Shown here piece by piece: positions 1 through 8,020 of a DNA stretch of 64,000 bases. The notes beneath the pieces were generated by a model. It was not told the origin of the DNA, did no database searches, and saw nothing but the letters and a program-made list of their open reading frames with translations. Origin of the DNA: an uncultured Bacteroidales bacterium (GTDB lineage Bacteria > Bacteroidota > Bacteroidia > Bacteroidales > UBA3824); NCBI GenBank assembly GCA_937877455.1, contig CALFIU010000054.1, positions 17,066 through 81,065 on the forward strand. Reading direction: 5' to 3'. Made by a program: the position numbers and the translations under genes. Each line of letters starts with the position of its first letter. The first letter of the stretch is position 1.

Positions 1-171
1 CAGCGTATAAGTCAGTTGGAAACTGAATTGCAAAATATTCAAAATTTACTTGAAAATACTTCTAATCAAACACAAGAAAATTTTGAAAAATACGAAAGCA
101 TAAAAAAAGAACTTGATAATGAGATGATTTATTGGGAAAATGCAACCATAAATTTAGAACAATTTGAGTAA
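1..171 (+). CDS. C-terminal end of a probable ABC-F type ATP-binding protein (partial)
   Basis: An open frame runs from the first base to a TAA at 169-171 and gives 56 residues. They are almost all charged or polar heptad-like sequence, ending in a Trp-Glu segment (YWENATINLEQFE). A coiled-coil tail of this kind, with an aromatic-rich last dozen residues, is typical of ABC-F ATPases (Uup/EttA-like translation factors). No ATPase motif lies inside the window, so the assignment rests on the tail alone and another coiled-coil protein is possible. The gene converges on the DUF2752 gene, whose stop lies 3 bases away. Confidence 0.4.
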   Translation, partial: QRISQLETELQNIQNLLENTSNQTQENFEKYESIKKELDNEMIYWENATINLEQFE

Positions 172-174
172 TTG

Positions 175-546
175 TTAAACCAAATTGCGCAAAATCCAAA
201 AGGCTACTATAGTAAAAAAAATTATTAAGGCTGTTATATAGTTGTTTAGTATTTGATTTAACTTTGAATCTGGTGCTAATATATTTGACGATATTAGCAA
301 TATAAGGTATGGAATGAGAAGAAATAAAAGTGGGTTGTAAAAAAAAGCATCTTTAAAATTACCATTCAATAGACTGTGTAACGCTCTTTGCCCTCCACAA
401 CCAGGGCATGAATATCCAGTTAGAAGTTTAAAAGTACATTTTGGAAAGAAAATGCTATCGGTTGGGTCTAACTTTTTGTAAATAAAAACGGCTGTTCCAA
501 CAATAAGCGAAACAGCCGCAAAAAATATTTTTTGATTTTTTGTCAT
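175..546 (-). CDS. DUF2752 membrane protein
   Basis: This 123-residue protein carries the DUF2752 signature CPGCGGQRA at residues 47-55, after a first membrane segment (about 8-23). Two more hydrophobic segments follow, at about 70-90 and 102-120. The family is a small inner-membrane protein common in Bacteroidetes and Actinobacteria, and its biochemical role is unknown. It is the second gene of a pair: the GYF_2/CD225-type gene ends 4 bases upstream of its ATG. That pairing is frequent in Bacteroidetes and suggests the two proteins work together in the membrane, which is inference. Confidence 0.85.
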   Translation of the reverse strand: MTKNQKIFFAAVSLIVGTAVFIYKKLDPTDSIFFPKCTFKLLTGYSCPGCGGQRALHSLLNGNFKDAFFYNPLLFLLIPYLILLISSNILAPDSKLNQILNNYITALIIFFTIVAFWILRNLV

Positions 547-550
547 TGCG

Positions 551-1105
551 CTACATTTGCATATTTAGGATAACGACAATTATATTAACAACTATATTAA
601 CAACAAAGCCAACTATTATGCCTATTGTCGATATTTTCTTGGCTTTATCGGCATATTCTTGTGCTTCTGTTACATTGCCTTCATTGTATAGTTTGTTTAC
701 CTTTCCTGCATAAACTATACCTACAACGCCAAGCGGCATACAACAAAGCAATGTGCAAACAACGGCTATAGCCATGTTGTTGTTTGGTTTAGGTTGGTTA
801 CCTATATTTATTGGTTTTTGTTGAGTGTTGTTTGCATATTGATTTGGGGATGTAGAAGGTGCTTGCTGTGAAGGTGGATAGCCAAGGTTTTGATGTGTTT
901 GAGACTCATTGTAGTTGGTTTGCGACGATGGCGGCTGTGGTATTCCTCCGTTAAAATCAGTTACATCTTTTGCTAATTGCCAATCCGTCATTCCTTGTGT
1001 CCAGACATATGTTGAGTTGACATCTATTCCTCTATTTAAAATCTCTTGGGCGGTAAGTGGTCCAAGATTTTGGTCGTTAAAACGGTAATAATATAATTTT
1101 TCCAT
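551..1105 (-). CDS. GYF_2 (DUF4339) domain protein with CD225-like membrane segment
   Basis: This is a 184-residue protein in three parts. Residues 4-50 form a GYF_2/DUF4339 domain with the usual YYY...GPLTAQEI start and conserved WTQGMTDW. Residues 52-110 are a Pro/Gln/Asn-rich linker. Residues 111-182 hold two membrane segments (about 112-134 and 157-182) around a short charged stretch, the arrangement of CD225/dispanin-type proteins. GYF_2 domains are thought to bind peptides, and the function in bacteria is not established. It is cotranscribed with the DUF2752 gene (4-base gap). Confidence 0.8.
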   Translation of the reverse strand: MEKLYYYRFNDQNLGPLTAQEILNRGIDVNSTYVWTQGMTDWQLAKDVTDFNGGIPQPPSSQTNYNESQTHQNLGYPPSQQAPSTSPNQYANNTQQKPINIGNQPKPNNNMAIAVVCTLLCCMPLGVVGIVYAGKVNKLYNEGNVTEAQEYADKAKKISTIGIIVGFVVNIVVNIIVVILNMQM

Positions 1106-1134
1106 AATGTTTGGGTTTTGTTTTTTTACCTTGG

Positions 1135-2430
1135 TTAATAAAGTATAGGAATTATTTTTGGTGATTCGAGAAGTAAACCATCTTTTGCCGATTTTATTTC
1201 AGCTATGGCAGCTTCAATCTTAGAAAGTTCGCAACTTTCGGTTTCGATACTAAAGTCAGCGGTTTCGCCACTAAATCTGTTGTGGCCAACAGTTTCTATG
1301 TTGATTCCTTGGTTGCCAATGGCGGTGGTTATTAGACCTGTTGTGCCTGGCAGGTTTTTGGTTTTAAACGATACCAAATATGGAAATGCTATTTTTGAGC
1401 AATCTCCAAGAGTTAAATTGTGGTTTTCTTCTTCGGTTATTACGTTTTGGTGTTTTGCTATAAATACAATGTCGGATACAATTGACATTGCAGTTTCGCT
1501 ACTACCAGCTCCTTTTCCAATTAGAAAATGTGTGCCAGAATATTTGTTGTCGAGTCTTACTGCATTTACAGCATCGTCCACAAACGATAATGTGTTGGTG
1601 TTTTTTACAGCCATTGGTCTAACTGTGGCATATACTTGATTGCCTTCGCGTTTTGCAAAGCAGATGAGTTTTAGTTTTGCATTTATTTCGCGAGCAAACT
1701 CCATATCGTTTTTGGTTATTTGAGCGATGCCTGTTATTGGCAATTGTTCCATGTTGACTTTTAGACCATAAGCTAATTTTATCAAAAGTATTAGTTTATG
1801 AGATGCATCGCCACCGTTGATGTCGAGGGAAGGGTCGGCCTCTGCATAGCCGTTTTGTTGAGCAAGTTTTAGTGCTTGGTCAAAATCAAGTCCTTGGCTT
1901 GTCATTTGCGACAATATGTAGTTGCTTGTGCCATTCATTATCCCACATACCGATTGTATGATATCGCCTGTGAAACATTCTTTTATGCCTTTGATTATTG
2001 GAATAGCTCCACATACTGCGGCTTCGTAGCCAATTTGAAGGTTGCTTTTTATGGCTTGTTCAAATATGTCTTGTCCGCGTTCTGCCAAAAGTGCTTTGTT
2101 GGCTGTAACGAGATGTTTGTTGTTTTTTAGTACATTGAGGCATGTGTCGTGTACAAAATCAGATTTGCCACCCATGGTTTCTACAACAATGTCTATGTCA
2201 TTGGCTTCGAGTATATTTTTTATATTTTCTGATGGGCTTGCTGTGGCAAAATATTTTTTATCTATTCCAAACCGTTTGATGGCTGCTTCGGGGTTTAATT
2301 CCGCAATTGTTTTTAGATTGATGTTTACACCAGCGCGTTTTGAGAGCAGGGATTGTTGTTCTGTGAGTATCTTGGCTACTCCGCCGCCTACTGTGCCGCA
2401 GCCTAATATAGCTATATTTATGGTTTTCAT
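1135..2430 (-). CDS. hom: homoserine dehydrogenase, monofunctional, with ACT domain
   Basis: The enzyme reduces aspartate semialdehyde to homoserine with NAD(P)H, the branch point to threonine and methionine. The chosen ATG at 2430 gives 431 residues, the usual length for monofunctional ACT-bearing enzymes. An ATG 33 bases further upstream adds 11 poorly conserved residues. The Rossmann motif GCGTVGGG is at residues 10-17. The middle holds NGTSNYIL and GYAEADPSLDINGGDASHK with the catalytic acidic and lysine residues. The C-terminal 80 residues (GTTGLITTAIGNQGINIE) form an ACT domain, which usually mediates threonine feedback. No aspartate kinase is fused or adjacent. Confidence 0.93.
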   Translation of the reverse strand: MKTINIAILGCGTVGGGVAKILTEQQSLLSKRAGVNINLKTIAELNPEAAIKRFGIDKKYFATASPSENIKNILEANDIDIVVETMGGKSDFVHDTCLNVLKNNKHLVTANKALLAERGQDIFEQAIKSNLQIGYEAAVCGAIPIIKGIKECFTGDIIQSVCGIMNGTSNYILSQMTSQGLDFDQALKLAQQNGYAEADPSLDINGGDASHKLILLIKLAYGLKVNMEQLPITGIAQITKNDMEFAREINAKLKLICFAKREGNQVYATVRPMAVKNTNTLSFVDDAVNAVRLDNKYSGTHFLIGKGAGSSETAMSIVSDIVFIAKHQNVITEEENHNLTLGDCSKIAFPYLVSFKTKNLPGTTGLITTAIGNQGINIETVGHNRFSGETADFSIETESCELSKIEAAIAEIKSAKDGLLLESPKIIPILY

Positions 2431-2536
2431 TTCGTTTTTTGTATTAATAAAATTATTGCGCAAGATAGTAAAAAAATGTAATGTTAATATATTTTTTTTT
2501 ATTTTAATGCAAAAAACGGTAAAAATACATATTGTT

Positions 2537-3346
2537 TTATAGGTCTGGGCGTGGGTTGACGCACATTACTGGTATTTTTGCGCTATTGGCTATTATTTGT
2601 TGTTCTGCTGCTCCAAGTACATAATCTTGAAATCTAATGTTTTTTGTTGTCATTATAATAATAAGACCAGAGCCTATTTTTTTTGCAAAGTTTACAGTTG
2701 CAGTTGCTAATCCTTCTTTTGCATCAAGCCGTTGTAATTGATAGTTAATTCCTTTATTTTCAAGATAGTTGATGGCAGCGCGTAGGTTGCCAGCAGTGCG
2801 TTTGGTTACTTGAGGGTCTGTTGATTCAATGTAGCAGAGATAAAATTTGCATTTGAATGTTGATGCAATAAAGTGAGCCCAAACGAGTTTTTCGCGTTCT
2901 TCGAGTTTGAAGTCAAGAGGTAACACAACTTTCTGAACATCTGCTTCGGATGGCATGTCTTGTACAACAATAAAAGGTGCTTTGCTGCCAGTTATTACTT
3001 TTAGTGCCCAACTTCCTGTAAATTTTTGTAGTCCTTTCATTCCATGGGTACCCATTATTGCCATCTGTGCATCGCAGTCTTCCATCACCGATTTTATTTC
3101 TGAAAATATGTTGCCTTGTTTTACAATAACTTGGGGTCTTACGCCGTATTTTTGGTTAATTTCTTCGGCTTTTGAGTTTAGTTTTTCTACGTTGATGGCT
3201 ACTTCGCTTTCTTTTTTTACAATGTGTACAAGCACAATCTCTTTGCTAAGTATTTTTGAAAAATCTATGGCGTGTATTAAAGCACATTCTGCCTTGTCGG
3301 AATAATCCCATGGCACTATTATTGGCTTGTTTAGTGTTTCGTTCAT
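2537..3346 (-). CDS. universal stress protein with two UspA domains
   Basis: The 269 residues form two Usp folds, roughly 7-133 and 137-265. The first ends with the nucleotide-loop pattern of ATP-binding Usp proteins (MGTHGMKG followed by FTGSWALKVI). The second lacks a clear G-2x-G-9x-G(S/T) loop and looks degenerate. Tandem Usp proteins are cytoplasmic and are tied to energy or redox stress. The downstream hom gene is 106 bases away, so the two may be separate units. Confidence 0.88.
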   Translation of the reverse strand: MNETLNKPIIVPWDYSDKAECALIHAIDFSKILSKEIVLVHIVKKESEVAINVEKLNSKAEEINQKYGVRPQVIVKQGNIFSEIKSVMEDCDAQMAIMGTHGMKGLQKFTGSWALKVITGSKAPFIVVQDMPSEADVQKVVLPLDFKLEEREKLVWAHFIASTFKCKFYLCYIESTDPQVTKRTAGNLRAAINYLENKGINYQLQRLDAKEGLATATVNFAKKIGSGLIIIMTTKNIRFQDYVLGAAEQQIIANSAKIPVMCVNPRPDL

Positions 3347-3419
3347 AATTTTTCTTTGCGGAGTTTTTTGTAGTTAAACCTTGTTGTTATTACACCAATT
3401 TTCGCGCCATTTTTTTGTT

Positions 3420-4616
3420 TTATAGTGTATTTAAAAACAAATTAATGTCTTTGTGTGGAATGTTGAATTTTTTACCGAGATATTCGTTGGTTAATATTCC
3501 GTTGAAAGTGTATATCCCGTTTCTAAGTCCGGGATTGTATTTTATTTCTTGGTTTAGTCCTGAGTTTCTTATGCTTAGGAGCAATGTATAAAGTACGTTG
3601 CTTAGAGCTATTGATGCAGTTCTTGGCACAAGTGCTGTTATGTTTGGTAAGCAGTAATGTATTATGCCATTTTTTTCAAATGCAGGGTTGTCGAATCCTG
3701 ATGGTGCTGATGTTTCAAAGCATGAGCCTGTTTCTACGTTTAAATCCACTATTACTGAGCCTTTTTTCATTTTTGCTACCATTTCTTGGGTTATAACGGG
3801 GTAGGGGTGGGCTTTTATGCTTTTTGCTCCTATTACAACATCGGCAGATGCAAGTGCTTTTTGTATTACTTTGGGGTGCATAACCGATGTAAATATATCG
3901 CGGTTTAGTTTTTGGGTAAAACATAGCAAATTGTAAACCGAGTTGTCGAATATTTTTACTTCTGCACCGAGGTTTATGGCTGTGCGTGCGGCGTAGAGTG
4001 CGGCTGTTCCAGTGCCGAATATTACCACCGATGCTGGTGATATGCCTGTTATGCCTCCCAGTAATACTCCTTTTCCGCCACGTTGTTTGCCAAGATATTC
4101 AGCTGCCACTATAATGGCGTTGCGTCCTGCTATTTCGCTGTTGGCATACATTACGGGATAGAAATCTTTTTCTGTTTTTATGTATTCTAAGGCAACAGCT
4201 AATATTTTTTTATGTTGTAGTGCGGTGATGTATTCTTTTTTTTGTATTGCAGCTTCGAGAAACGATAAAATAGTTCCTCCTTTTTTCATTAGTCCTATTT
4301 CTTCTTGAGAGCATGGTGCTATTTTTATAACCATTTGTGAGCCAAATATTGTTTGTCTATTGTCGGTGATGGTTGCACCTGCTTCTGAGTATTCGAGGTC
4401 TGAGTAGTTGGCTTGTTGTCCTGCTCCTGATTCTACTATCACCTTGTATCCCGATGCCGTAAGCACAGAAACTCCCATAGGCGTTAATGGTACGCGTGTT
4501 TCTTTTTGTGGGTTTTCTTTTGGCATTGCTATTGTTATGCCGTTTTTGTTTTGGTGATTTGCACAAGTTTCTTCTTGCGGTATCAATTCAAATTCTTTTG
4601 CGGTGCAGTATTTCAT
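3420..4616 (-). CDS. ald: alanine dehydrogenase / transhydrogenase-family protein, active site altered
   Basis: This 398-residue protein belongs to the alanine dehydrogenase/NAD(P) transhydrogenase alpha family. The substrate-binding Arg is kept in KETRVPLTP, the Lys is kept in MVIKIAP, and a clear Rossmann motif VVIFGTGTAALYAAR lies mid-protein. Two residues needed for alanine turnover in characterised enzymes are changed. The YLHLA motif reads FLEAA, so His is replaced by Glu. The VDVAxDQGG motif reads VDLNVETGS, so Asp is replaced by Glu. NAD-dependent alanine deamination is therefore uncertain. It sits downstream of tsaE and porX, an order I recall as conserved in Bacteroidetes. Confidence 0.75.
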   Translation of the reverse strand: MKYCTAKEFELIPQEETCANHQNKNGITIAMPKENPQKETRVPLTPMGVSVLTASGYKVIVESGAGQQANYSDLEYSEAGATITDNRQTIFGSQMVIKIAPCSQEEIGLMKKGGTILSFLEAAIQKKEYITALQHKKILAVALEYIKTEKDFYPVMYANSEIAGRNAIIVAAEYLGKQRGGKGVLLGGITGISPASVVIFGTGTAALYAARTAINLGAEVKIFDNSVYNLLCFTQKLNRDIFTSVMHPKVIQKALASADVVIGAKSIKAHPYPVITQEMVAKMKKGSVIVDLNVETGSCFETSAPSGFDNPAFEKNGIIHYCLPNITALVPRTASIALSNVLYTLLLSIRNSGLNQEIKYNPGLRNGIYTFNGILTNEYLGKKFNIPHKDINLFLNTL

Positions 4617-4629
4617 GGATACGGTATTT

Positions 4630-5079
4630 TTATAACTGGTATAGCGGTGATATGGTTATTATTCTTTTGCCATTTTCTGTTTCTTTTATTTCGGCTTTTA
4701 GTGTGTTGTTGGGTAATACTGGCTCTATTATGTTGGGCCATTCTATAAAACAATAATCGTTGCCATAGATATATTCTTCGGCTCCTGCAGCCATTGCTTC
4801 TTCTATGTCGTTGATTCTGTAAAGGTCGAAATGGTAGATGTTGTGTCCATCGCTGGTTTGATAATTGTTTATTATAGAAAATGTGGGGCTTGACACTTCA
4901 TCTTTACTGCCTAATTGTTTGCATAGTGCGGAGATAAATGTTGTTTTTCCTGCTCCCATTGATCCATAGAATGCTATGCAATACCTATTGGGGTATTGCT
5001 GCGATAGTATGTCTACAAATTGTTTGGCGGCTTGATTTATTTGTTCGAGTGAATCTATGTAAATATTTGTGTTTATCAT
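4630..5079 (-). CDS. tsaE: tRNA threonylcarbamoyladenosine biosynthesis ATPase TsaE
   Basis: TsaE is the small ATPase that works with TsaB and TsaD to make t6A at position 37 of ANN-decoding tRNAs. The ATG at 5079 gives 149 residues, the normal family length. The open frame continues upstream but only into porX sequence. The Walker A motif GSMGAGKT is at residues 39-46, followed by SPTF (64-67), HFDLYR (83-88) and the Walker-B-like FIEW (111-114), all diagnostic. Its ATG overlaps the porX TGA as ATGA (5076-5079), so it is probably translationally coupled to porX. Confidence 0.95.
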   Translation of the reverse strand: MINTNIYIDSLEQINQAAKQFVDILSQQYPNRYCIAFYGSMGAGKTTFISALCKQLGSKDEVSSPTFSIINNYQTSDGHNIYHFDLYRINDIEEAMAAGAEEYIYGNDYCFIEWPNIIEPVLPNNTLKAEIKETENGKRIITISPLYQL

Positions 5080-6662
5080 GGTTGACTTGTTGTTTTTTTG
5101 GGCGAAAGTATTACCAATGGTATTAGCATTTCTTCCATTGACACTCCTCCGTGTTGGAATGTGTCTTTGAAATATTTTACATAATAATTGTATTTGTTTG
5201 GGTATGCCATAAAGTCTTTTCCAGTGGCAAATATAAATTGAGAACTTATGTTTAGTGTTGGTAATTGTATATTTTGTGGGTTTGGACAAAAAACATCTTT
5301 TTTGTTGAATTGCAAATCGCGACCTTGTTTGTATCGTGGATTGTTTGTTATGTTTTTTTCTCCTGTTACTTTTATGGGGTTACTTACTTTTACTGTGCCG
5401 TGGTCTGTTGCAAATACTATTTTATAATCGCTTTGTGCGAGTGTGCGCATTAAATCAAATAATGCACTGTGTTTGAACCATGTTTTTGTTATTGCACGGT
5501 AGGCAGATTCGTCGTCAGCAAGTTCTCGCATCATTGGTAGTTCGGTGCGGGCGTGGCTCATTGTATCAACAAAGTTATATACTGCTATATTTAGTTTGTT
5601 GTTGTTTATCTGTGGAAAAAATGCGTTTATTTTTTGTCCGTCGTTGTTGTTGAATGTTTTACGGTAGAAAAACTTTATTTCACGATTAAACCTTTTTAGC
5701 ATTGATTTTACCAATTCTTCTTCACATTCGTTTTTGCTATGACGTTCGTCTTCGTCTGTCCATAGGTGAGGAAAATTGCGTTGTATTTGTAAAGGTGTTA
5801 ACCCCGAGAACATTGCATTGCGAGCATATTGAGTGGCAGTTGGAAGTATAGAACATATAATTTCTTCACTGTCTATGTTAAAATATTGTGCAATAAGTGG
5901 TTGTAGTGCTTTCCATTGGTCGAATCTAAGGTTGTCTATTACTATCCAAAACACTTTTTCGCCTTTGTCAAGAAGTGGAAGAATACGTTCTTTAAATACG
6001 TCGTGTTGCATTATGGGGCGGTTTTCTCGATTGCCCGCTATCCATTTTTCATAGTTTTTGGTTATGTATTTGCAGAATGCATTGCCCGCTTCGTTTTTTT
6101 GATAGCCGAATATTTCTGCCATCGTTGGAGAGTTGATTTCTGCTAATTTTAATTCCCATTCTACGAGTTTTTTGTAAATGTTAGTCCACCCTTCAAAATT
6201 GGATATGAGTGTTATTTCGTTTCCTAATTTATTAAATTCGCTTTGATATTCTTCGGATGTTTTTTGGTTTACGAGCCTACGATTTTCTACGTTTTTTTTT
6301 ATTGATAATAGTATTTGGTTTGGGTTTACAGGTTTTATAAGATAATCAGAAATTTTAGAACCAACAGCTTCGTCCATTATATCTTCGCCTTCGTTTTTGG
6401 TTATCATTACCACAGGAATTTCGGATTTTATTGACTTTATACGTCGTAGTGTTTCTAATCCAGAGATTCCTGGCATATTTTCGTCAAGAAATATTATGTC
6501 GAAGTTGTTGTTTTTTGTTAATTCTACAGCGTCGTTTCCGTTGTAAGCCTTAGTTACAGAGTAGCCTTTGGATTTTAGAAAGAGTATTTGTACTTCTAAC
6601 AAATCTATTTCGTCGTCAACCCAAAGTATTTCGGCTTTTATTGTATTATTTTCGGCTTCCAT
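5076..6662 (-). CDS. porX: PorX: response regulator with PglZ phosphodiesterase domain (type IX secretion regulator)
   Basis: The 528 residues start with a receiver domain. D16/D17 form the acidic pair, D60 in IIFLDENMPG is the phosphoacceptor, and a conserved Lys lies near residue 113. The C-terminal half is a PglZ domain of the alkaline phosphatase superfamily, with metal-ligand segments WIVIDNLRFDQW, LPTATQYARNAMFSG (nucleophile Thr) and FATDHGTVK. In Porphyromonas and Flavobacterium this combination is PorX, which with the kinase PorY and sigma factor SigP controls type IX secretion genes, and its PglZ domain hydrolyses oligonucleotides. No PorY or T9SS structural gene lies in this window. 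It overlaps tsaE downstream, and the TetR gene ends 13 bases upstream. Confidence 0.93.
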   Translation of the reverse strand: MEAENNTIKAEILWVDDEIDLLEVQILFLKSKGYSVTKAYNGNDAVELTKNNNFDIIFLDENMPGISGLETLRRIKSIKSEIPVVMITKNEGEDIMDEAVGSKISDYLIKPVNPNQILLSIKKNVENRRLVNQKTSEEYQSEFNKLGNEITLISNFEGWTNIYKKLVEWELKLAEINSPTMAEIFGYQKNEAGNAFCKYITKNYEKWIAGNRENRPIMQHDVFKERILPLLDKGEKVFWIVIDNLRFDQWKALQPLIAQYFNIDSEEIICSILPTATQYARNAMFSGLTPLQIQRNFPHLWTDEDERHSKNECEEELVKSMLKRFNREIKFFYRKTFNNNDGQKINAFFPQINNNKLNIAVYNFVDTMSHARTELPMMRELADDESAYRAITKTWFKHSALFDLMRTLAQSDYKIVFATDHGTVKVSNPIKVTGEKNITNNPRYKQGRDLQFNKKDVFCPNPQNIQLPTLNISSQFIFATGKDFMAYPNKYNYYVKYFKDTFQHGGVSMEEMLIPLVILSPKKTTSQP

Positions 6663-6675
6663 CGGTGATTAAGTT

Positions 6676-7281
6676 TTAGTTTTCTGATTTTACAAGTCCA
6701 TAGAGTATAATTTTTACTAAATCGTCGATGCGTGATGTGTATATTTCGGGATTTTCTATCCTTAGTAAATAGTCTTCTATGCCTTTTACCGACATTATGG
6801 TTGCAATGGCGGCCAAGTCTGGATCGTTAACACTGAAATATTTTTTTTCTACGCCTTCGAGAAGTATATTTTTAAATAGGCGTATTTCTTCGCTATCGTA
6901 AAAAATGTTGAGCCGTCTTACAAAATCAAGATGTCTAAGGCTTGTGCTCTTTATGGCCATCTGAAAGTTGTTGTAAGTTTTTATTATGCTCATACGTGTA
7001 AGCACATAAATTTTTATTTTGTCGGCAGGATTGTCGTTTTGGGATATTGCGTCTATTATTGTGCGTCTAAATGCGATGGCTTCTTTTAGAACAACCGATT
7101 GAAATATCTGTTCTTTGCTTTCAAAATAGTAATAAATCGAGCTTTTACCTTTGCCAGATGCTTTAGCTATGTGTTCCATACGGGTTTTTTCGTATCCGTA
7201 TTTGTTAAACACTTGCCTTGCTGCCTTTATTATTGCATCGCGATTTCTGTTTTTTTTATCAGATTCTTTTTGCGCACCCAT
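6676..7281 (-). CDS. TetR/AcrR family transcriptional regulator
   Basis: This is a 201-residue regulator. Residues 12-58 form the TetR helix-turn-helix (DAIIKAARQVFNKYGYEKT, then GKGKSSIYYYFESKEQIF, the classical recognition helix). The C-terminal ligand domain is all-helical and not assignable to a subfamily. It is the first gene ahead of porX-tsaE-ald with a 13-base gap, so it may be cotranscribed with them or may regulate this operon. A weak TACCTTTA -7-like box lies about 30 bases upstream of the ATG. Target and ligand are unknown. Confidence 0.9.
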   Translation of the reverse strand: MGAQKESDKKNRNRDAIIKAARQVFNKYGYEKTRMEHIAKASGKGKSSIYYYFESKEQIFQSVVLKEAIAFRRTIIDAISQNDNPADKIKIYVLTRMSIIKTYNNFQMAIKSTSLRHLDFVRRLNIFYDSEEIRLFKNILLEGVEKKYFSVNDPDLAAIATIMSVKGIEDYLLRIENPEIYTSRIDDLVKIILYGLVKSEN

Positions 7282-7381
7282 AGTTTAAAATTATTTTTAT
7301 TGCGTTGTAAAGGTATTTATGTTTTTTCGTTTTTTAAAATTTTTTTTGAAATTAATTTTGTTGTTTTGGTGTTATAAAAAC

Positions 7382-7427
7382 AAAAAAAGTAACGCTTGAC
7401 ATTTTTTTTGTCTTACGTTACTTTTTT
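7382..7427 (-). terminator. intrinsic terminator between the 42-codon ORF and the TetR gene
   Basis: Inverted repeat AAAAAAAGTAACG (7382-7394) and CGTTACTTTTTT (7416-7427) separated by 21 bases. Read on the minus strand the stem ends in a T tract. It lies 52 bases after the stop of the small ORF at 7480-7608, which argues that something is transcribed there on the minus strand. Confidence 0.7.
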
Positions 7428-7479
7428 CTCTCTTTTGAGCGAAAAATATTGATGTTATCCTTTGGATAAGTTTTGCTTT

Positions 7480-7608
7480 TTAAAATTCGCAATATCCGTC
7501 GGCAGTGTCAAGCGCGAGTGCAGCTATTATTTCGGCTAAATTGGTTACTTCGGCAACTTCTGCGTTTGCTGCATCACTTGGCTGAATTTCATAGTCAATA
7601 ATGTTCAT
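7480..7608 (-). CDS. small acidic peptide gene, 42 residues, unknown
   Basis: An ATG at 7608 opens a 42-residue frame that begins MNIIDYEIQPSDAANAE and ends DTADGYCEF. It has ten acidic residues and no Lys or Arg, with a single Cys third from the end. The gene is flanked by a candidate -7 box (7737-7744) and a good terminator (7382-7427), so it looks like a monocistronic unit rather than noise. I do not recognise a family. A ribosomal-peptide precursor, a regulatory peptide or a chance ORF are all possible, and no maturation enzyme is adjacent. Confidence 0.45.
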   Translation of the reverse strand: MNIIDYEIQPSDAANAEVAEVTNLAEIIAALALDTADGYCEF

Positions 7609-7946
7609 GGTTTGTTAGTTTTTAAAGTTTTTTATAGTTTTTTGTATGTTTTTCTATCTGTAAGACGGTAAAATGGTAATCAACCCTAATAAAAAAATAA
7701 AAAAAATATTGTAAAAAATGTTTTTTCTTTTGTTATCAAAAGTAAAACTGCATTTATTTACCCTTACACAGCCCTATTGTCGTTTCAAATTTATCAATTA
7801 GATGGTTGCTTAAGACGTTTATCTTGTTTTTGCGTTGCGACGTATTGTGAGTTATTCGTTTATGTATGTAAATTTTTGTTTCTGACATTAATATTAGGTA
7901 TTTTTATAAGATTGATATAAGATTTTATAAAAAAAATGTTTGAATT
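7609..7946. other. intergenic stretch upstream of the small ORF and hppA
   Basis: This stretch is AT-rich with no convincing reading frame. It holds a candidate minus-strand -7 box CAAAAGTA (reads TACTTTTG; 7737-7744) that could serve the small ORF with a leader of about 120 bases. I see no tRNA or conserved RNA signature in the remainder. Confidence 0.5.
7737..7744 (-). promoter_or_regulatory. candidate -7 box for the small ORF
   Basis: Minus-strand TACTTTTG matches the Bacteroidetes -7 consensus TAnnTTTG. No clear TTTG lies 19-21 bases further upstream, so the call rests on one element. Confidence 0.35.
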
Positions 7947-7978
7947 TTTGTTGTTTTGTTAATGTTTTTATAATTTTG
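7947..7978 (+). promoter_or_regulatory. hppA promoter, Bacteroidetes type
   Basis: TTTG at 7947-7950, a 20-base spacer and TAATTTTG at 7971-7978 match the consensus TTTG-N19-21-TAnnTTTG exactly. Transcription would start near 7985, giving a leader of about 36 bases before the hppA ATG. Confidence 0.75.
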
Positions 7979-8020
7979 AGTTAACAAAAAAATAAAATAA
8001 CCACTAAATTTTTTATCGTT

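Noticed and set aside
1205..2542. Several plus-strand frames (144, 84 and 166 codons) opposite hom
   Set aside because: All lie opposite conserved homoserine dehydrogenase sequence and have no promoter or homology that I recognise.
7480..7608. Small peptide as substrate of the radical SAM protein at 19889
   Set aside because: They are 12 kb apart, in separate units, and the lipoprotein adjacent to the radical SAM gene is the far better partner.
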